Shown here one piece after another: positions 47,101 to 58,685 of a stretch of 64,000 bases of DNA. The notes beneath the pieces were generated by a model. It was not told where the DNA came from. It did no database searches and was given only the letters and a program-made list of their open reading frames with translations. The stretch is from NCBI GenBank assembly GCA_902806575.1, contig CADCXD010000010.1, positions 248,001 to 312,000 of the forward strand, in the 5' to 3' direction. Both the position numbers and the translations under genes were made by a program. The first letter of the stretch is position 1, and every line of letters begins with the position of its first letter. The DNA is from Jackrogersella multiformis. Taxonomy: Eukaryota; Ascomycota; Sordariomycetes; Xylariales; Hypoxylaceae.

Positions 47101-47372
47101 CACTCAGGGACTTTGTCGAATGTTCCAATGCCTACAATAAAGCACGACTACTGGAACTCATAGACCGGAACACCACCTGGATCGAAGAGGACGAGGCAGC
47201 TGACGCCTTAACTCTTTTTGAAGAACTCCCATGTCGGACATATTTGCTGTGCCTGAGTACGTACGTCCACCCTTTATATCGATCCCCTAACTTCCCCCTA
47301 AATAAACAGAAACACAACAAAGGAGAACCAAACACCAAATTCCCCGGGCTTTATATACATGCTCGTATATGA
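44127..47372 (+). pseudogene. Fungal NACHT (NLR-like STAND) receptor gene with an in-frame stop
   Basis: NACHT proteins are ATP-driven switches; in fungi they act in non-self recognition and programmed cell death. Exon 1 (44127-44557) encodes an N-terminal helical domain of the SesA/HeLo-like kind (MEPIAVIALFCNVLDLTDRT); a 162-bp intron (44558-44719, gtaggt...gtttag) leads to exon 2. The NACHT P-loop at residues 266-274 reads GKPGSSKST, where the family expects GxPGSGKS, so the Gly before Lys is Ser. Eight codons later, codon 280 is TAG (45126-45128); the same frame then stays open for about 748 codons, including Walker B (FIFIDGLDEFD near 380) and the helical region downstream of NACHT, with no ankyrin or WD repeats. 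No acceptable intron removes the stop. Full length would be 1,027 residues. Either a recent pseudogene or, less likely, a readthrough or split gene. Confidence 0.8.
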
Positions 47373-48927
47373 AAGAAAATAAACACTGCCTAGCCTATAT
47401 GATACGAAAGTAGCTTCCTATACCTAGTACCAGGTAAGTATTCACGAGTTGAAAATAATACACATTTATACCCCCTAGAATGACATAATAAATGATAGAT
47501 AACATGCGTATACCTAGCCCCAGGTAGATATATGTCTGCCTAGCACTAACATATGCATACAGGTACGTAAGTACGTAACTAACTGTAGCTACTCCATCCC
47601 TCGCCCACGGCCCTCAAGAACACGCATTTCGCCAACCCTCACTTTTGCACAACCTCGACGACCCTAACGATGATATATACTATACATACGCATAGCATAC
47701 GAAATACGAAATACCTACACTATAGATTATATACCATCCGGTATATATCATCGATCCAAACCAACCAAGCCTCAATCATACCAAACCATTCCATGGAACA
47801 ATAAAACACCACCTCAACGGTCAGTTCCTCTACGCCCTCAACAGCAAAAGCAGAAACCCGAACCAAAAATCCTAATAAAACCCTAAAAGACTGACCCCCC
47901 GTCTGCCTAAAGGTTAACACACACACACACACACACACAAAAGCTCTAACCCGAACGCGAACGCACATACCTACCTAACCTACCTCGTCACCTGACCGGC
48001 CTACCTAATCGCGCATATACGCACCTAGGTATGATAAAACTTCACGCACAACACGTTAACATCATACACCGTATACCGCATACCACGTGTAGACGACCAG
48101 ACGCAGATCACAGATCACAGACACAACTTACAGCTTCGGCACACAGGCAGCAGGTAGCAGACATCAATATATCAAGACAGCAGCAGCAAGACAACGAGTT
48201 AGTTGAGAGACACAGTATCGACCGATGCGCACGCCCACTCCCACGCGCCATCTATGTATATATGTAAGTATGTATCCAGCCAGCCCTTCCCTTCCCGATG
48301 CGCGTTCCGTTTAACCCAGTCCTAGTCCTAGTCCAGTCCCAGTCCCATCTCCTTCTATGCAGTCCCTTTCCAATCCGCGGCGGACTTCCCCGCGGTTGTT
48401 GCATTCGCTCTTTGACTTTTAAAAAATTCCCCCGTGAGGGGATGGGAGGAGGGGGCTCGCGAACAAGCTGAACAGACAAAGAAACGGGCCGCCTGCCTAG
48501 TCCCCAACGCCTCGCCTCGTTTTGTGCTCTTGTGTCAATCATACGAGTGTGAGCAAAGGTGATAGCGAAGGCGGTAGCAAGGGCAACACCTAGAAACCCC
48601 CTTCGCACTTCGCACGTCGCACGCTGACGGCGTAATCGAAAAAGCATTAGAAAAAGCGTCGAGATATCTGAATATCTGAATATCTGAAAAACGAACAATG
48701 GCTTGAGGGCCGCACAAAGAGATATCTCCCCGCCGTATAAACAGAACTTGGAACATTGGAAGCAGCTAAATAGCAACGGTATATGGCAATAACATATGAC
48801 ACCCGAACGCCTATACCCCGCATCGTCGTCGACTCCAGCTTATCCAAGCCTCGCCTCGTGCATCGTAATACGCCAGGACCAAGATACGAGGATCTAAATG
48901 CAGCAATCTAAGAATGAATCCAAGCCT
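47373..48927. other. Intergenic region, 1.55 kb, with a CA microsatellite
   Basis: It contains an (AC)n run at 47917-47939, tandem AGTCCTAGTCC/AGTCCCAGTCCC at about 48313-48346, and AATATCTG triplicates at about 48662-48687. Minus-strand frames here (47720-47968, 48252-48776) reflect the repeats and have no family signature. Confidence 0.5.
47917..47939. repeat. (AC)n microsatellite
   Basis: About eleven uninterrupted AC dinucleotides. Confidence 0.95.
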
Positions 48928-51924
48928 TCATTTCCCAACGCCTAGACCGGCCCCTCTAGGATCGCCATCTTCGTAAACGCGGAAGCCCTCTTCGGCGCCC
49001 GTCCATGCGCGTTGGGTGCTTGGGTATTCGCTTGGCACGCTTGACCTTTGGCTCATGTTTTCGAGGCCTTCTCCGTCACTCATAGCATCGTCGTCGACGT
49101 GGATATCGATTTCGACGCCTGGGTCGCGGTTCTCTGCATCTTCGATGCCTGGCCAGGGTTCGTCTTCCGGACCCCCGAGCAGCTGCCCGTCTTGCCAAGA
49201 TTCTTCAGAGTCGCCTGCATGAGTGAAGTCGACCATAGGGCTATCGTTGTTCTCCGAGTCTTCATCTTCATCTTCGTCCATGTATTCATCTCCTTCGCCG
49301 GCGCGGTCGGTACCACTACCGCTTTCACCAGTTTCGGGACCCTCGTCGACAACGACAATGCTACGGCTGGGCCGTGCTTCGAAAAACGGGGCATTGCTGT
49401 ACGGCGTGGCATAGAATGGCGTCGAAGCACGAGCGACGTAGACCTCGTGCATGGGGCTGGGAGATGCCGTACTCCATCGCGGTGTGTTTCGCGGTCGAAC
49501 GGATGGGGAACGTGTGCTACGACGTTTCACAAGGGCGGCAATGTGGCCCATCGAAGGGGCGACTCGAATAATCTGTGGCGAAGAGCGACGTTCATATTGA
49601 TGAACATATGATGTAACTCGCCGTTTTACCTGAGCCGGCGACACAAGGGTTGGCGCAACTGGAGGCATGGAGGCGGTGCGAATATGAGGTGGCCGAGAGG
49701 CCTTGCGTTCTCTGAGCACCGCCGGGGATTTGGTCCGGGAGCCGGAGCGATTGGTTCCAAGAGAGGGCGACATGCCTGTGAGAAGTCTCTGAGCTGGTGA
49801 CATGGAAGTCGCCCGCCAGTTTCGCTGTGCCGCCTGCCGCAGACTAAGAGACTGCGAGCTGCCAGCGCTGACGGGATGTTCGTCGAGACCGTCGTTCCAT
49901 AACCAGTAGTCTTCCATAGCATCTGCTTCGGGCACGTCTAGGCTAGTTTGAGAATCTGCGTAGACTCGACTGAGTTCGCGGAGGCGTTGCCAGTTCCACC
50001 CGTTGTCGTACGCGTCTTGATCTTGCAGGTACGCCTCCGGATGGGTGATGAAGAGTCGCTGAACACCAGTTGCCTTCATGACCACGCTCGAGCGTAGGAA
50101 CGGAACATCCCACGTTACTGGTGTGACCATCTCGGGTGGCGATAGAAAACGAAGCCTCGAATCTTTATGAATTTTGCGCAGCGGCACCCACGGCGACTGG
50201 AGACCAAGGAATTTGGTCACGCGATGGTGTTGGGTCGAGCCGTGATGGACGTTCGCTTGCATGCGAGAGAAAGTCCGGAACAGAGAGCCGAACGCATCAG
50301 ACATGGCTTGCTGAACGCTTCGAGCGTCTGGGCTGCGGATGGTCACGTTTTTGATTAGACCCCGGCTCCTAAGCCGCTGTTCGATAATGCGGTTGGGAGG
50401 ACAGGCTCGGGCGAGGAGCCATTCTGACTCAAGCTCCGGCCCGGCCCATTCGCTAAGATCGGGCGAGTGGGGATCTGAGTTGGAAGAACTGCTAGGCAGC
50501 TGTGTCCACTGATCATGCTCAACATTGCCGCTGCTCGATATGTGTTGGCTCGCGAAGTCGCGAGACTCCATCCATACGCTCTTTAGAGGAAAAGGCAAAA
50601 ATATCACCTCAACTTCCCACGGGCGGGTATAGGAAGGAAACGGCGAGAGGCCTTGCAGTTGGCTCAGCTGGGACTTTAAAGCTTGAAGCTGGCTGTACAG
50701 CTCTGAGCGGCTGGCTATGTATTCGCCGCCGTCGGTCGAAACGGACGCCACACTGCTTGCAGATTCGTTTATACCGGGGTGTCGGGCGCGATGAAAATTT
50801 GAACCTTGGCTGCTGCTATCGTTAATCATTTTCTCGACTTCTTCCACGCGCGACTCGAGATCGGTGATTCTCAAGTCGCTGTGATCGTGTCTTTCATCAC
50901 ATGCATCATGATTAGCAGTTGACATGGAGGGGTTCTCCAGTCGGTCTAATCGCTGCTCGTGTCCTTGGACAGTATAAGACAGCTGCCTAAACTCTTCTCG
51001 ATCGAGCCCCGGAGACGGGCTCTGCCTCGAGATCGCATCCCCGTGTCTACAAGACCTCGGTGTATTAGCGATTGTCTGTCCATCGTCCATGGAGTGGTCC
51101 ACACTGGGGGCAGCGGTATCCTCCTGGGGTATTTCATCATCCTGTTCCAGAGTCTCGCGTAACTTGGACCTGACACCACTAAGTGTCCCTAGTCCTTTGC
51201 CGGAAAATGGCCGAAGGTATCCCATCTTAGCAGACGACGTCGTAGAGCTCGGCTGGGATGACATTAGGCACTGGCTTGGTATCGGGGGAAGCAAGCCTGC
51301 TTCATCTGGTCCAGATTGGATGAGGTTGGTCCAGCTCAACGTATCAGGAATAGAAGGTTCCGGCACGGGCGCTGCGACTTCATTCTGCGGCGCATTCTCC
51401 TGCGCCATCATATGAGTTGTGAAAGAAGCCTCATTAAACGTATAAAAGTCCATGCTCGGTTCCGGTGGCGCAGGTATTTTGAAGGACAGATCCGGCACCA
51501 CTGGTGTGAGAGGTTCTCTACTGGCTCTTGGGGGTTCGTTTTCCTGGCCATTGTTTAGAGCATCGGTATTAGTAGTAATGGCAAGAGGAGTCTGGCCGTC
51601 GCGAATATCATCATGGAAACAAGCATGATGAGAACACATGCACCAAGCAGCTTCATCAGCTAAGCCGCCAGTTCCATTGGGAAATCCATTGGCATATCCC
51701 GGCGAGGTACTTGTCGGACTCCCTCTACTTGTCCTGGCTGATAGAGCGCTGCGACTCCAGAAACGACGACATCCGCACTTGGGTCCCTGGGCGCCATGGG
51801 ACAGGTCCACGAAGTTGCATTGTCCGCTGGGGAGTTTTGGAGAGCCGTTGATTGCTAGCGCATCACTATAAATATTAAAGAAAGAGTTGTTTGGTAATGA
51901 GAAGTCGGGGATGGGTCCTGCCAT
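48928..51924 (-). CDS. Large fungal protein of unknown function with Cys-rich N-terminus and acidic tail
   Basis: Single exon, 998 residues. I do not recognise the family. Residues about 35-110 contain a spaced set of Cys and His (GQCNFVD, KCGCRRFW, WCMCSHHACFHDD) that could bind zinc. A coiled-coil-like stretch lies around residues 310-375 (RLDRLEN...LRITDLESRVEEVEKMI). A folded core follows, with PWEVEVIFLPFPLKSVWM, EWLLARACPPNRIIEQRLRS and FLGLQSPWVPLRKIHKDSRL, the likeliest conserved domain. The C-terminal third is Ser/Arg/Pro-rich and ends in an acidic segment (EDEDEDSENND). No signal peptide or membrane segment is seen. A nuclear role is possible from the basic and acidic blocks, but that is inference. 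The ATG at 51924 (MAGPIPDFSLPNNS) is the first Met of the frame. Confidence 0.85.
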   Translation of the reverse strand: MAGPIPDFSLPNNSFFNIYSDALAINGSPKLPSGQCNFVDLSHGAQGPKCGCRRFWSRSALSARTSRGSPTSTSPGYANGFPNGTGGLADEAAWCMCSHHACFHDDIRDGQTPLAITTNTDALNNGQENEPPRASREPLTPVVPDLSFKIPAPPEPSMDFYTFNEASFTTHMMAQENAPQNEVAAPVPEPSIPDTLSWTNLIQSGPDEAGLLPPIPSQCLMSSQPSSTTSSAKMGYLRPFSGKGLGTLSGVRSKLRETLEQDDEIPQEDTAAPSVDHSMDDGQTIANTPRSCRHGDAISRQSPSPGLDREEFRQLSYTVQGHEQRLDRLENPSMSTANHDACDERHDHSDLRITDLESRVEEVEKMINDSSSQGSNFHRARHPGINESASSVASVSTDGGEYIASRSELYSQLQALKSQLSQLQGLSPFPSYTRPWEVEVIFLPFPLKSVWMESRDFASQHISSSGNVEHDQWTQLPSSSSNSDPHSPDLSEWAGPELESEWLLARACPPNRIIEQRLRSRGLIKNVTIRSPDARSVQQAMSDAFGSLFRTFSRMQANVHHGSTQHHRVTKFLGLQSPWVPLRKIHKDSRLRFLSPPEMVTPVTWDVPFLRSSVVMKATGVQRLFITHPEAYLQDQDAYDNGWNWQRLRELSRVYADSQTSLDVPEADAMEDYWLWNDGLDEHPVSAGSSQSLSLRQAAQRNWRATSMSPAQRLLTGMSPSLGTNRSGSRTKSPAVLRERKASRPPHIRTASMPPVAPTLVSPAQVKRRVTSYVHQYERRSSPQIIRVAPSMGHIAALVKRRSTRSPSVRPRNTPRWSTASPSPMHEVYVARASTPFYATPYSNAPFFEARPSRSIVVVDEGPETGESGSGTDRAGEGDEYMDEDEDEDSENNDSPMVDFTHAGDSEESWQDGQLLGGPEDEPWPGIEDAENRDPGVEIDIHVDDDAMSDGEGLENMSQRSSVPSEYPSTQRAWTGAEEGFRVYEDGDPRGAGLGVGK

Positions 51925-53567
51925 TGGGTTGAGCGTTCCTCGGTCCAGGGCATCGAAGGGATAAAGGAGATGAAGCGGCGGATGGGTTGATGGGGGGAGA
52001 ACTCCGTATTTATTCTCGACGACGATGGAGATGTTGGGATCCTAGGCGACCCTGCCAGACGCAGCTGGGTCGCGATCCGAAATATCTAGTACATGGCACT
52101 ACTTCTGCTAATTAGTCTAAAGGTGTCCGGAAGCTATCGTAGCTTCACCGAATCCAAGGTCCTTGGGCGTATACTGACCGTCGAGAATCCAAAGGGGGAG
52201 ATGGAGGGATGCGATGAGGGGGAGCGACGGTAATTTATATGCGAGAGGCAACAGCTGAAAGCACGCGTACGACCGAAGAGCAATGTGAAGCTGTCGAAGT
52301 TGAGGATAGAAGATGGTGGGAGCCAAAGTGAGGCGTCCAGATAGGATTGGACCAAAAGCGGATGGTGGTGGGGTTGTTGTTGGAAAAAAAGGGCGACGGG
52401 AGACAGGCGACGGTAGACGGTAAATGGAGTCGAACATAAAAATGCGGGTTTGTGACAGCTGTGGGGATGCTTAAAAGGATCTAGCAAGGTAACCTATTGT
52501 ACTACACATGTATAGGTATCATCCATCCATGGATATGCAGTAAGACAAGTACATAGGTAGGAGGTAGGTACGCTCCGTACAGATTATGACTCTACTCTTG
52601 CATGGCCAGTTCGGAGAAAAGACAGAAAATATTGGAAGGAATCGAGGATACCTACATAACTACCTGGTATTCAATGCTCTGTTATACCTACCTTAGGTAA
52701 GTACAGGTGAACTTGCATAAGAACCTTGGAAGTACATACATAGTAGGTAGGTACGTAGGTACGTATCGGGTACTTCATAGGCCCATTTAGTGTCATGCCG
52801 TACGTCTTTCCCACTTAACGCGTCGGCCCAAAAAGAAAAGAGCGAATGAGAGTCCCCGAACAAGGCGCGAGCGTCGCGCGTCAGGTGAAGCGGGAACCCG
52901 CTTATTGGATGAGAACCCCTCGAGATCCCTTGTTAAGAGGGATGCATTTACAGGGGGCATAGGAGGTATCGACCTGAGTTCCTGCTCCGACTTCACCACC
53001 AAAAACGTATGTGAAATCTCGAGTTCGATCTCCGTCTGCAACTTTCCGGATATTCTATCGCGATCTGACCGCCTCACTGGAAGACCAGACAAATGGCGCG
53101 GTCGGTCGTATCACACAGGCAATCGAATGCAAGCCCAGTTTTAGGCAACTCACGCTGACGTCCGCCCCGCGAACCAGAGTACGCCTTATCCCTAAAGGTA
53201 AAAGGTAGATACCTATGACCAGACATAGGCATGTATCTCGGAGTCACTTCCTAGTTATTGTCGTTATGCCTATCCAGACTACCAAGGATGACTCAATGAA
53301 TACTTGATTGGCCAATGGGACACATATTGAACCAAGCTATGAAAAAATCCGTCTTTATTTTTAAAGAGATTGGTATATGTGAGTGTGGTATTTTTAAAAT
53401 AGATGATATGCAGATGAGTTGGTCCGATTCGAAACCTTGGAACGCCTTGTTAAATACCGCGGAACATGCAAGACACCATAGACCCTAGACTCTATACCCT
53501 AGACCTAATAATGTACACCACATCACGTCGTCGCTCATTCGGACTGGATCGTCCCTATCTCATCACA
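51925..53567. other. Intergenic region, 1.6 kb, no supported gene
   Basis: It is upstream of one minus-strand gene and downstream of the next. A GTAGGTAGGTACGTAGGTACGTA stretch lies at about 52742-52764. Minus frames at 52117-52487 and plus frames at 52905-53208 have no recognisable domain. Confidence 0.5.
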
Positions 53568-55295
53568 TTAAATCTCGCCCCAGCTTCCCATAGGTCCAGT
53601 CGTAGCAATCAACGACCCGGTGCCGACAGAACCACCGATATCCCAATAATGACGAGAGGATGAGGCACTACTCTTCCTAGCTGATCTCCGTGTGCTCTGA
53701 CTAGCGCAGCTAGAAGCGTGCTTGAACAGCACGGGACTCGAAGGTACGGTTGCCTTAGATCTACGCCTCTCTGCAGTGCGCACTCTTGATATTAGCGGGT
53801 GGTGTTGACGCACTCGTGCCGCCTTAGCGGCTGCGTCTTGCATGCTTGATGAAGCGAGGCTTGCATTCCCAGACACCCCTCCGCTACTGGTGGATCGTGA
53901 CATGAAGCGCGACCGAAGATACCGGAACACAAGCCTTACATCAAGCTCTTGTTCCCATTCATCTTGCGTAAAAGCATCCTCGGCATTATCCAATTTTGTT
54001 TGTGAATTCGCTTGACCGGAGTTGGGCGGTTGGGCAGCATGAGGAATGCTAACTGGTTGCGCCTGTGTACGTATTGTTGGTCGGAATTCGGGTATGGTGA
54101 CGGGTGGTGTGTCTGCCTTTGCGTTGGTTGCGGTGTCGTTTGCGCTCTCCGGTATAGGTGGCAGACCGGCATACGGAATAGACGTCTGTTGCACTCGGCT
54201 GAAAGTAGAAAAGGCTCCAGGATGCTCAGAAAGCCGATGGATAATTAGACCGAGCTCTTTAGCTACTCGCTCCAGCATTCTAAGCTGCCATCCTGAATCC
54301 GCGGTATCTTCCATGGCTACGTCCACGTGCTGCTGCGGTGGAGATACGGAAGATGCCTTCGGCGTTGAAGAGAGATCCTGTTCGTCCGGCAGCTCCTCGC
54401 CGAACAGTACCGAGAGAAGCTTATCGTCAATTCCCATAAGGTCACGAATGACCTTCCGAGTGATACGTCCCCAGATACTCTCGCAACCCCCCTCTGGCTG
54501 GCTGTCGTCGTGGTCATGCCAGTCTTGGCATTGATCTTTGTCTCCCGATGCATCGCCTACCCCGCTCATCGAGGCTATATCTTCAGCTTTTTCTTCCACC
54601 TGGATGGGCACTGATACGCTAGCAAGAGAACGTCGTCTTCTGCGGGTTTCCTTTTGGATCTCCTCCAGAAGGCAGCGACTTTGTTCTAGCCGCCAGGATT
54701 CTATCCTCTGCCTTTTTTCCATTTCCTGTATCTTCTCATTGTCAAGTAAATCTAGGCTTTCCCGTCTCCTCACACGGTGAGGGTTGTACTGCTCGAATGC
54801 ATATAGCCGGTCTTGTATATCGGCTCCCATCCCTTCCTGCTCCAACCTAAACGAGCCAAGGCCATCGTGGGCAGGAACAACAGGTGTTGCGTAAGGGACA
54901 GGATTTGTCGAGTCGTAGAAGTTAGGTGTAGAGCGGAATTCAGGAAGATGGCTGTCTAGGCTATCTAGCTCACCATCGTCCTCGTCTTCTTCGTTTACTG
55001 CATCGACGAGTCTTGCGGAATGTTGTCGGTCGGCGCTCGCATCTGATGGCGCAACCGTACCGAAGCTTCCAATCTCGCTCACTCGCGAACGACCTGGAGT
55101 ATCATTTGTCTTATGAGTTGAAGTTAAGTAGGACGTCGAAGTGGCGGCATCAGTCGCGGGTGAGAAGAGAACCCAGGTTTGGGAGTCCTCGATAGGCTGA
55201 GAAGTAGGTTGCGGGATATGTGGTGACTCTTCATCTTCCGGGGTAGGTCGGAAGACTCGTTGAGTGGCCTGCCGTGTAGGCTGTTGTAAGGCCAT
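53568..55295 (-). CDS. Fungal protein of unknown function with a central helical domain
   Basis: Single exon, 575 residues, family not recognised. An N-terminal disordered region contains QTWVLFSPATD and an acidic patch (NEEDEDDGELDSLDSHLPEF). Residues about 175-230 form a charged helix (EKIQEMEKRQRIESWRLEQ then ETRRRRRS). A compact block follows, ESIWGRITRKVIRDLMGIDD then LLSVLFGEELPDE, and after a spacer WQLRMLERVAKELGLIIHRL, which look like a conserved helical domain. The end is Ser-rich with a Gly-rich tail (YWDIGGSVGTGSL). No signal peptide or membrane segment. ATG at 55295 (MALQQPTRQATQ) is the first Met in frame. Its neighbour at 48.9-51.9 kb has the same strand, but 1.6 kb separates them. 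Confidence 0.85.
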   Translation of the reverse strand: MALQQPTRQATQRVFRPTPEDEESPHIPQPTSQPIEDSQTWVLFSPATDAATSTSYLTSTHKTNDTPGRSRVSEIGSFGTVAPSDASADRQHSARLVDAVNEEDEDDGELDSLDSHLPEFRSTPNFYDSTNPVPYATPVVPAHDGLGSFRLEQEGMGADIQDRLYAFEQYNPHRVRRRESLDLLDNEKIQEMEKRQRIESWRLEQSRCLLEEIQKETRRRRRSLASVSVPIQVEEKAEDIASMSGVGDASGDKDQCQDWHDHDDSQPEGGCESIWGRITRKVIRDLMGIDDKLLSVLFGEELPDEQDLSSTPKASSVSPPQQHVDVAMEDTADSGWQLRMLERVAKELGLIIHRLSEHPGAFSTFSRVQQTSIPYAGLPPIPESANDTATNAKADTPPVTIPEFRPTIRTQAQPVSIPHAAQPPNSGQANSQTKLDNAEDAFTQDEWEQELDVRLVFRYLRSRFMSRSTSSGGVSGNASLASSSMQDAAAKAARVRQHHPLISRVRTAERRRSKATVPSSPVLFKHASSCASQSTRRSARKSSASSSRHYWDIGGSVGTGSLIATTGPMGSWGEI

Positions 55296-57778
55296 CTTAG
55301 GACTTGGTATGGATACGGAGTGTGGTTATTGGGGATGTATGACGAAAGCTGCCCTACTGGGGAGTGAACCCAGCGGGAGTTCTTAAATAGTGCACGATCA
55401 AGTCGCACGATATCCAGCCGTGTTCTGTAAGGTACACCGGTTCGGTCGATGGCGTAAGCAGAGACACAAAAGAAGAACACACGGTCCTGTCTCGGGATGG
55501 AGGCGGTGTTAAATATAGTAATAGTGATATGTAGTGATATGTAGGTATACGTAGGTATCGGATGACTGCGTCTTCGGATACCTAGGTAGGTAGGTAGGTA
55601 GGTAGGCTACGTGTGTTTGGTTTCAGAAGTGAATAACAACGAGAGGTGGACAGCGAGGAGGGGCCAAAATCGTTGACGAGTAGAGGCTACACGTAGAGTA
55701 GGGAAGGGTCCTGTAATCTTATCCAGGACAGGTGGGCGGTCTCGACCAGATAGGAATTTGGAAAGGTAGATCATGAAAAATAATAATGAAGAACTATGAA
55801 GAACCATGAGAAGAACCATGAGAAAACCTTGAGAAAACCTTGCGAATTCAGGGCGGGACGACGCAGACTGGCAGGTGTGACCTGTCCGATTGGCGGCGGT
55901 AAGAACGTTCAAGGGACCATCTGCAGTCGATGATCCCCAAAGTCGCGTGGGACGTTTGGTGGTTGTGCAATTGTGGTACAACTTTACCTCACTCAACCCA
56001 CTTCAGCTGCTTAGGTATCTAAGTACCTACCTAAGATACCCTCCCCATATAATTATGTACCTACATACAGATAATGGATCTCCAGGGCTGATCGCCAACC
56101 ACCCTGCCAGCCTGCCACCGAACTGCATGCACCGCCAATTGCACCGTCCAATCCGTTTCGATTTTTGAACCAAGCTGCCTAGCTGCCAGTTGGTTGGGCA
56201 AATAAATATGATGCCATGAGTTGGAGTTGGGTATCAGATGGGATTTGACGCTATGCTTGTCAAGTCCTTCGGTTTGGAAGAAGAAGTCGGAAAAGTTTAA
56301 GTATAAAAACCTTAGGTATTATGTACATACCTCTTCAAATGTAAATTACCTCATTTTAGGTACCTAAGTACCTATTTCTTTGATAATGGAGTTGTTAGTT
56401 CCAGGTTGCTCTTGTGCTAGTTGAGGTCCCACCACCCAGTACTCTCTTCCAGGGTTAGATCCTCTTTTTTTAGGTACGAGATATCGATAAGCTACGGGCT
56501 TTCTCGGACTGTGTTATCGTGACGTTGGGTTCCCAACTGCTTATTGGAGGCGATCCGTATACTCTTATGGACTTACTTTAGAAAGGCGCCTATCTAGGCT
56601 CACTCTTTGCATTTCAGATGTTGGCGGAATACGACGTGCAGATTACACAACGTATGACAATGATATGTAGTCACCCAATTGTGTTATATGTTACAAAGCA
56701 GAGGAGGCGGCTTACTTACAACCATGTCAGCCTCATATATATATATCTCTACCATAAACTATTATTTTATATCTAAAGTCACAGCAGTAAAAGATGGAAA
56801 ACTTACTACCAACTGACATCCCTAATGAGCTAGTAGGTATATACATACATACCTACACTAGGTACGTATGGCTTAGATCCAGTGTACTATATTAGGTGGC
56901 CAACTGAGCAATGATAAACAAGTGGATAGCATGTCACCCATAGATGTCTAATCATAAGATCATGACGTGAACAAAGACATCCAGTCATCCAGTTGGTTTG
57001 CCAATAATATACTGCATGAGGTCCCAAAGAATCCGGGGTTGCATAAACACGAGGACAGTGCTTTGTTAAATCTACGTCCAAATTTTCTAATAATTGCGCC
57101 TCTTGAGTACCTAATGTATAGATATGTCGTATAAGAGAGAAGTTTGGCAGTCATGCGAAGGGAATATTTAGTGCAGCAAGGCCTCCCCTCTTAGAAAAAC
57201 CACCACGGCCCCACCAGAAACCTACAATAATAGAACTCGTGATATCTTCTCTTAAGCCCTACGGCGACAGACTCATACAGCATTGGTCCACCCGGGCAAA
57301 GAGGAAATGCCATCAATACCACCACTAAGCTAAAAGGTATGAGTTGCCACGGCTTGTGGCGAGTGTGACCTGATGATCTATCGTCATGGGTTTTATATAG
57401 CTAACTCAACATTAGATAAATACTAAGATACCAGCCATTATCAGATCAAGAAGCTTTTATCGTCATAACACCCAAGTCAAGCCAGATCTCGGTATTATCT
57501 AACGGGGACTCTTTGCCTTATAGAATACGTCTTGGCGGCTAGATAATCATCGAAAAGTATTAATCTAGAATTATCTGCGGAAACTACAGCAAACCGAGCA
57601 TCACAATTATATTCAGTCACCCTCCCGAAAGTCAAAATCAAAGTCATAGTCATAGAAACGAACAGTGGTATGGTGCAAATGCAATATCCGAATTGACTGT
57701 CCTGTAGCAGTGCTATGGTGATCCATTATACGCCTGTCCCCTCAACCCAGATTTGCTTTCTCGTCTTGACACAACCAT
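55296..57778. other. Intergenic region, 2.5 kb, repeat-rich, no supported gene
   Basis: It contains a (GTAG)n tract at 55582-55606, tandem GAAGAACCATGA/GAAAACCTTGA units at about 55794-55843, an (AT)n run at about 56737-56746, and several ACCTACCTAAG-type motifs. The small frames here lack protein character. Confidence 0.5.
55582..55606. repeat. (GTAG)n microsatellite
   Basis: About six GTAG units adjoining a CCTAGG palindrome; likely an expanded copy of the motif found throughout the window's intergenic DNA. Confidence 0.9.
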
Positions 57779-58685
57779 CTAAGCCTCGGAGAAGGCATCA
57801 GGGAAGCGCTTCATGTTGTAGGCGAGGCTGCCGTGGTTGGTAAGGAACTGGACGTAAGCACCGTCGACCTTGACACGACCAGCAGCCTTCTTGTCGAGAT
57901 ACTCATCACGTCGGAGAGGGGTGAAGCCCCAGTTCTTCGAGATGATGATCTTTTGTCGGCCGGGGAACTTGTACTGGGATCGTCGGAGAGCCTCGAGAGC
58001 CATAGCGCGGTCTACAGAAACCAGTTAACTATTACCATCATTGAATGTTGTAGTCATATAGGGACTTACTAGAATCACGAGTGCGGACACTCAGGATGAT
58101 CTGGCCGATGTTGACACGGGCAACGGTTCCGTTGGGCTTTCCCCAAGCACCACGCATTCCAGTCTGCAGTCTATCGGCACCGGCACAAGACAACATCTTG
58201 TTGATGCGGACGACGTGGTAAGGGTGAGCGCGGACACGCATATGGAAACCTTCCTTTCCGGCGGTCTTGACGAGGTACTTATTGGCGCAGATGCGGGCGG
58301 CTTCGAGAGCCTCGGAGCTTAGCTGTTCATACTCGTTGGAGACCAGGTGAATGCAGAGAGGGAAGTCGTCGACGGTCGCACGCTTTCGGCCAAGATCGAA
58401 GATGCGGATCTTAGGGTCGGGGACACCGCGGTTGAATCGCGACTTAGGATACGGCTATTGATTATTGGTGTTAGTGGGTTTCTTTATTTCTAGCTTGATA
58501 CCTGCTCGTGAAATCCCCAAATCCGAGTCCTTCGTGATGTTGAAAGGTGGTGATGGGGTGATTTGCGATCGGCCATTCAAATTTCCAAGGCGAAAATCTG
58601 ATGGGAAATTCGAGATATTTTAATGATCTGAAAGGCTTACCTTGTTCTTGCAGTATCGGTAGCATCTAGCTGGACGACGCGCCAT
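57779..58685 (-). CDS. RPL10: 60S ribosomal protein L10 (uL16)
   Basis: uL16 is a late-assembling large-subunit protein near the peptidyl-transferase centre. Three exons on the minus strand, 58641-58685, 58070-58454 and 57779-58011, give 220 residues, the normal length. Recognisable segments in order: [33 protein letters not shown], the basic segment [20 protein letters not shown], the P-site loop region [17 protein letters not shown], and [18 protein letters not shown] near the end. Introns are 186 bp (58455-58640) directly after 15 codons and 57 bp (58013-58069 region). A short first exon next to a larger intron is typical of fungal ribosomal protein genes. It is divergent from RPL30, 476 bp away. 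Confidence 0.98.

Noticed and set aside
47720..47968. Minus-strand Cys/Val-rich small protein
   Set aside because: Its N-terminus is only a translation of the AC microsatellite.
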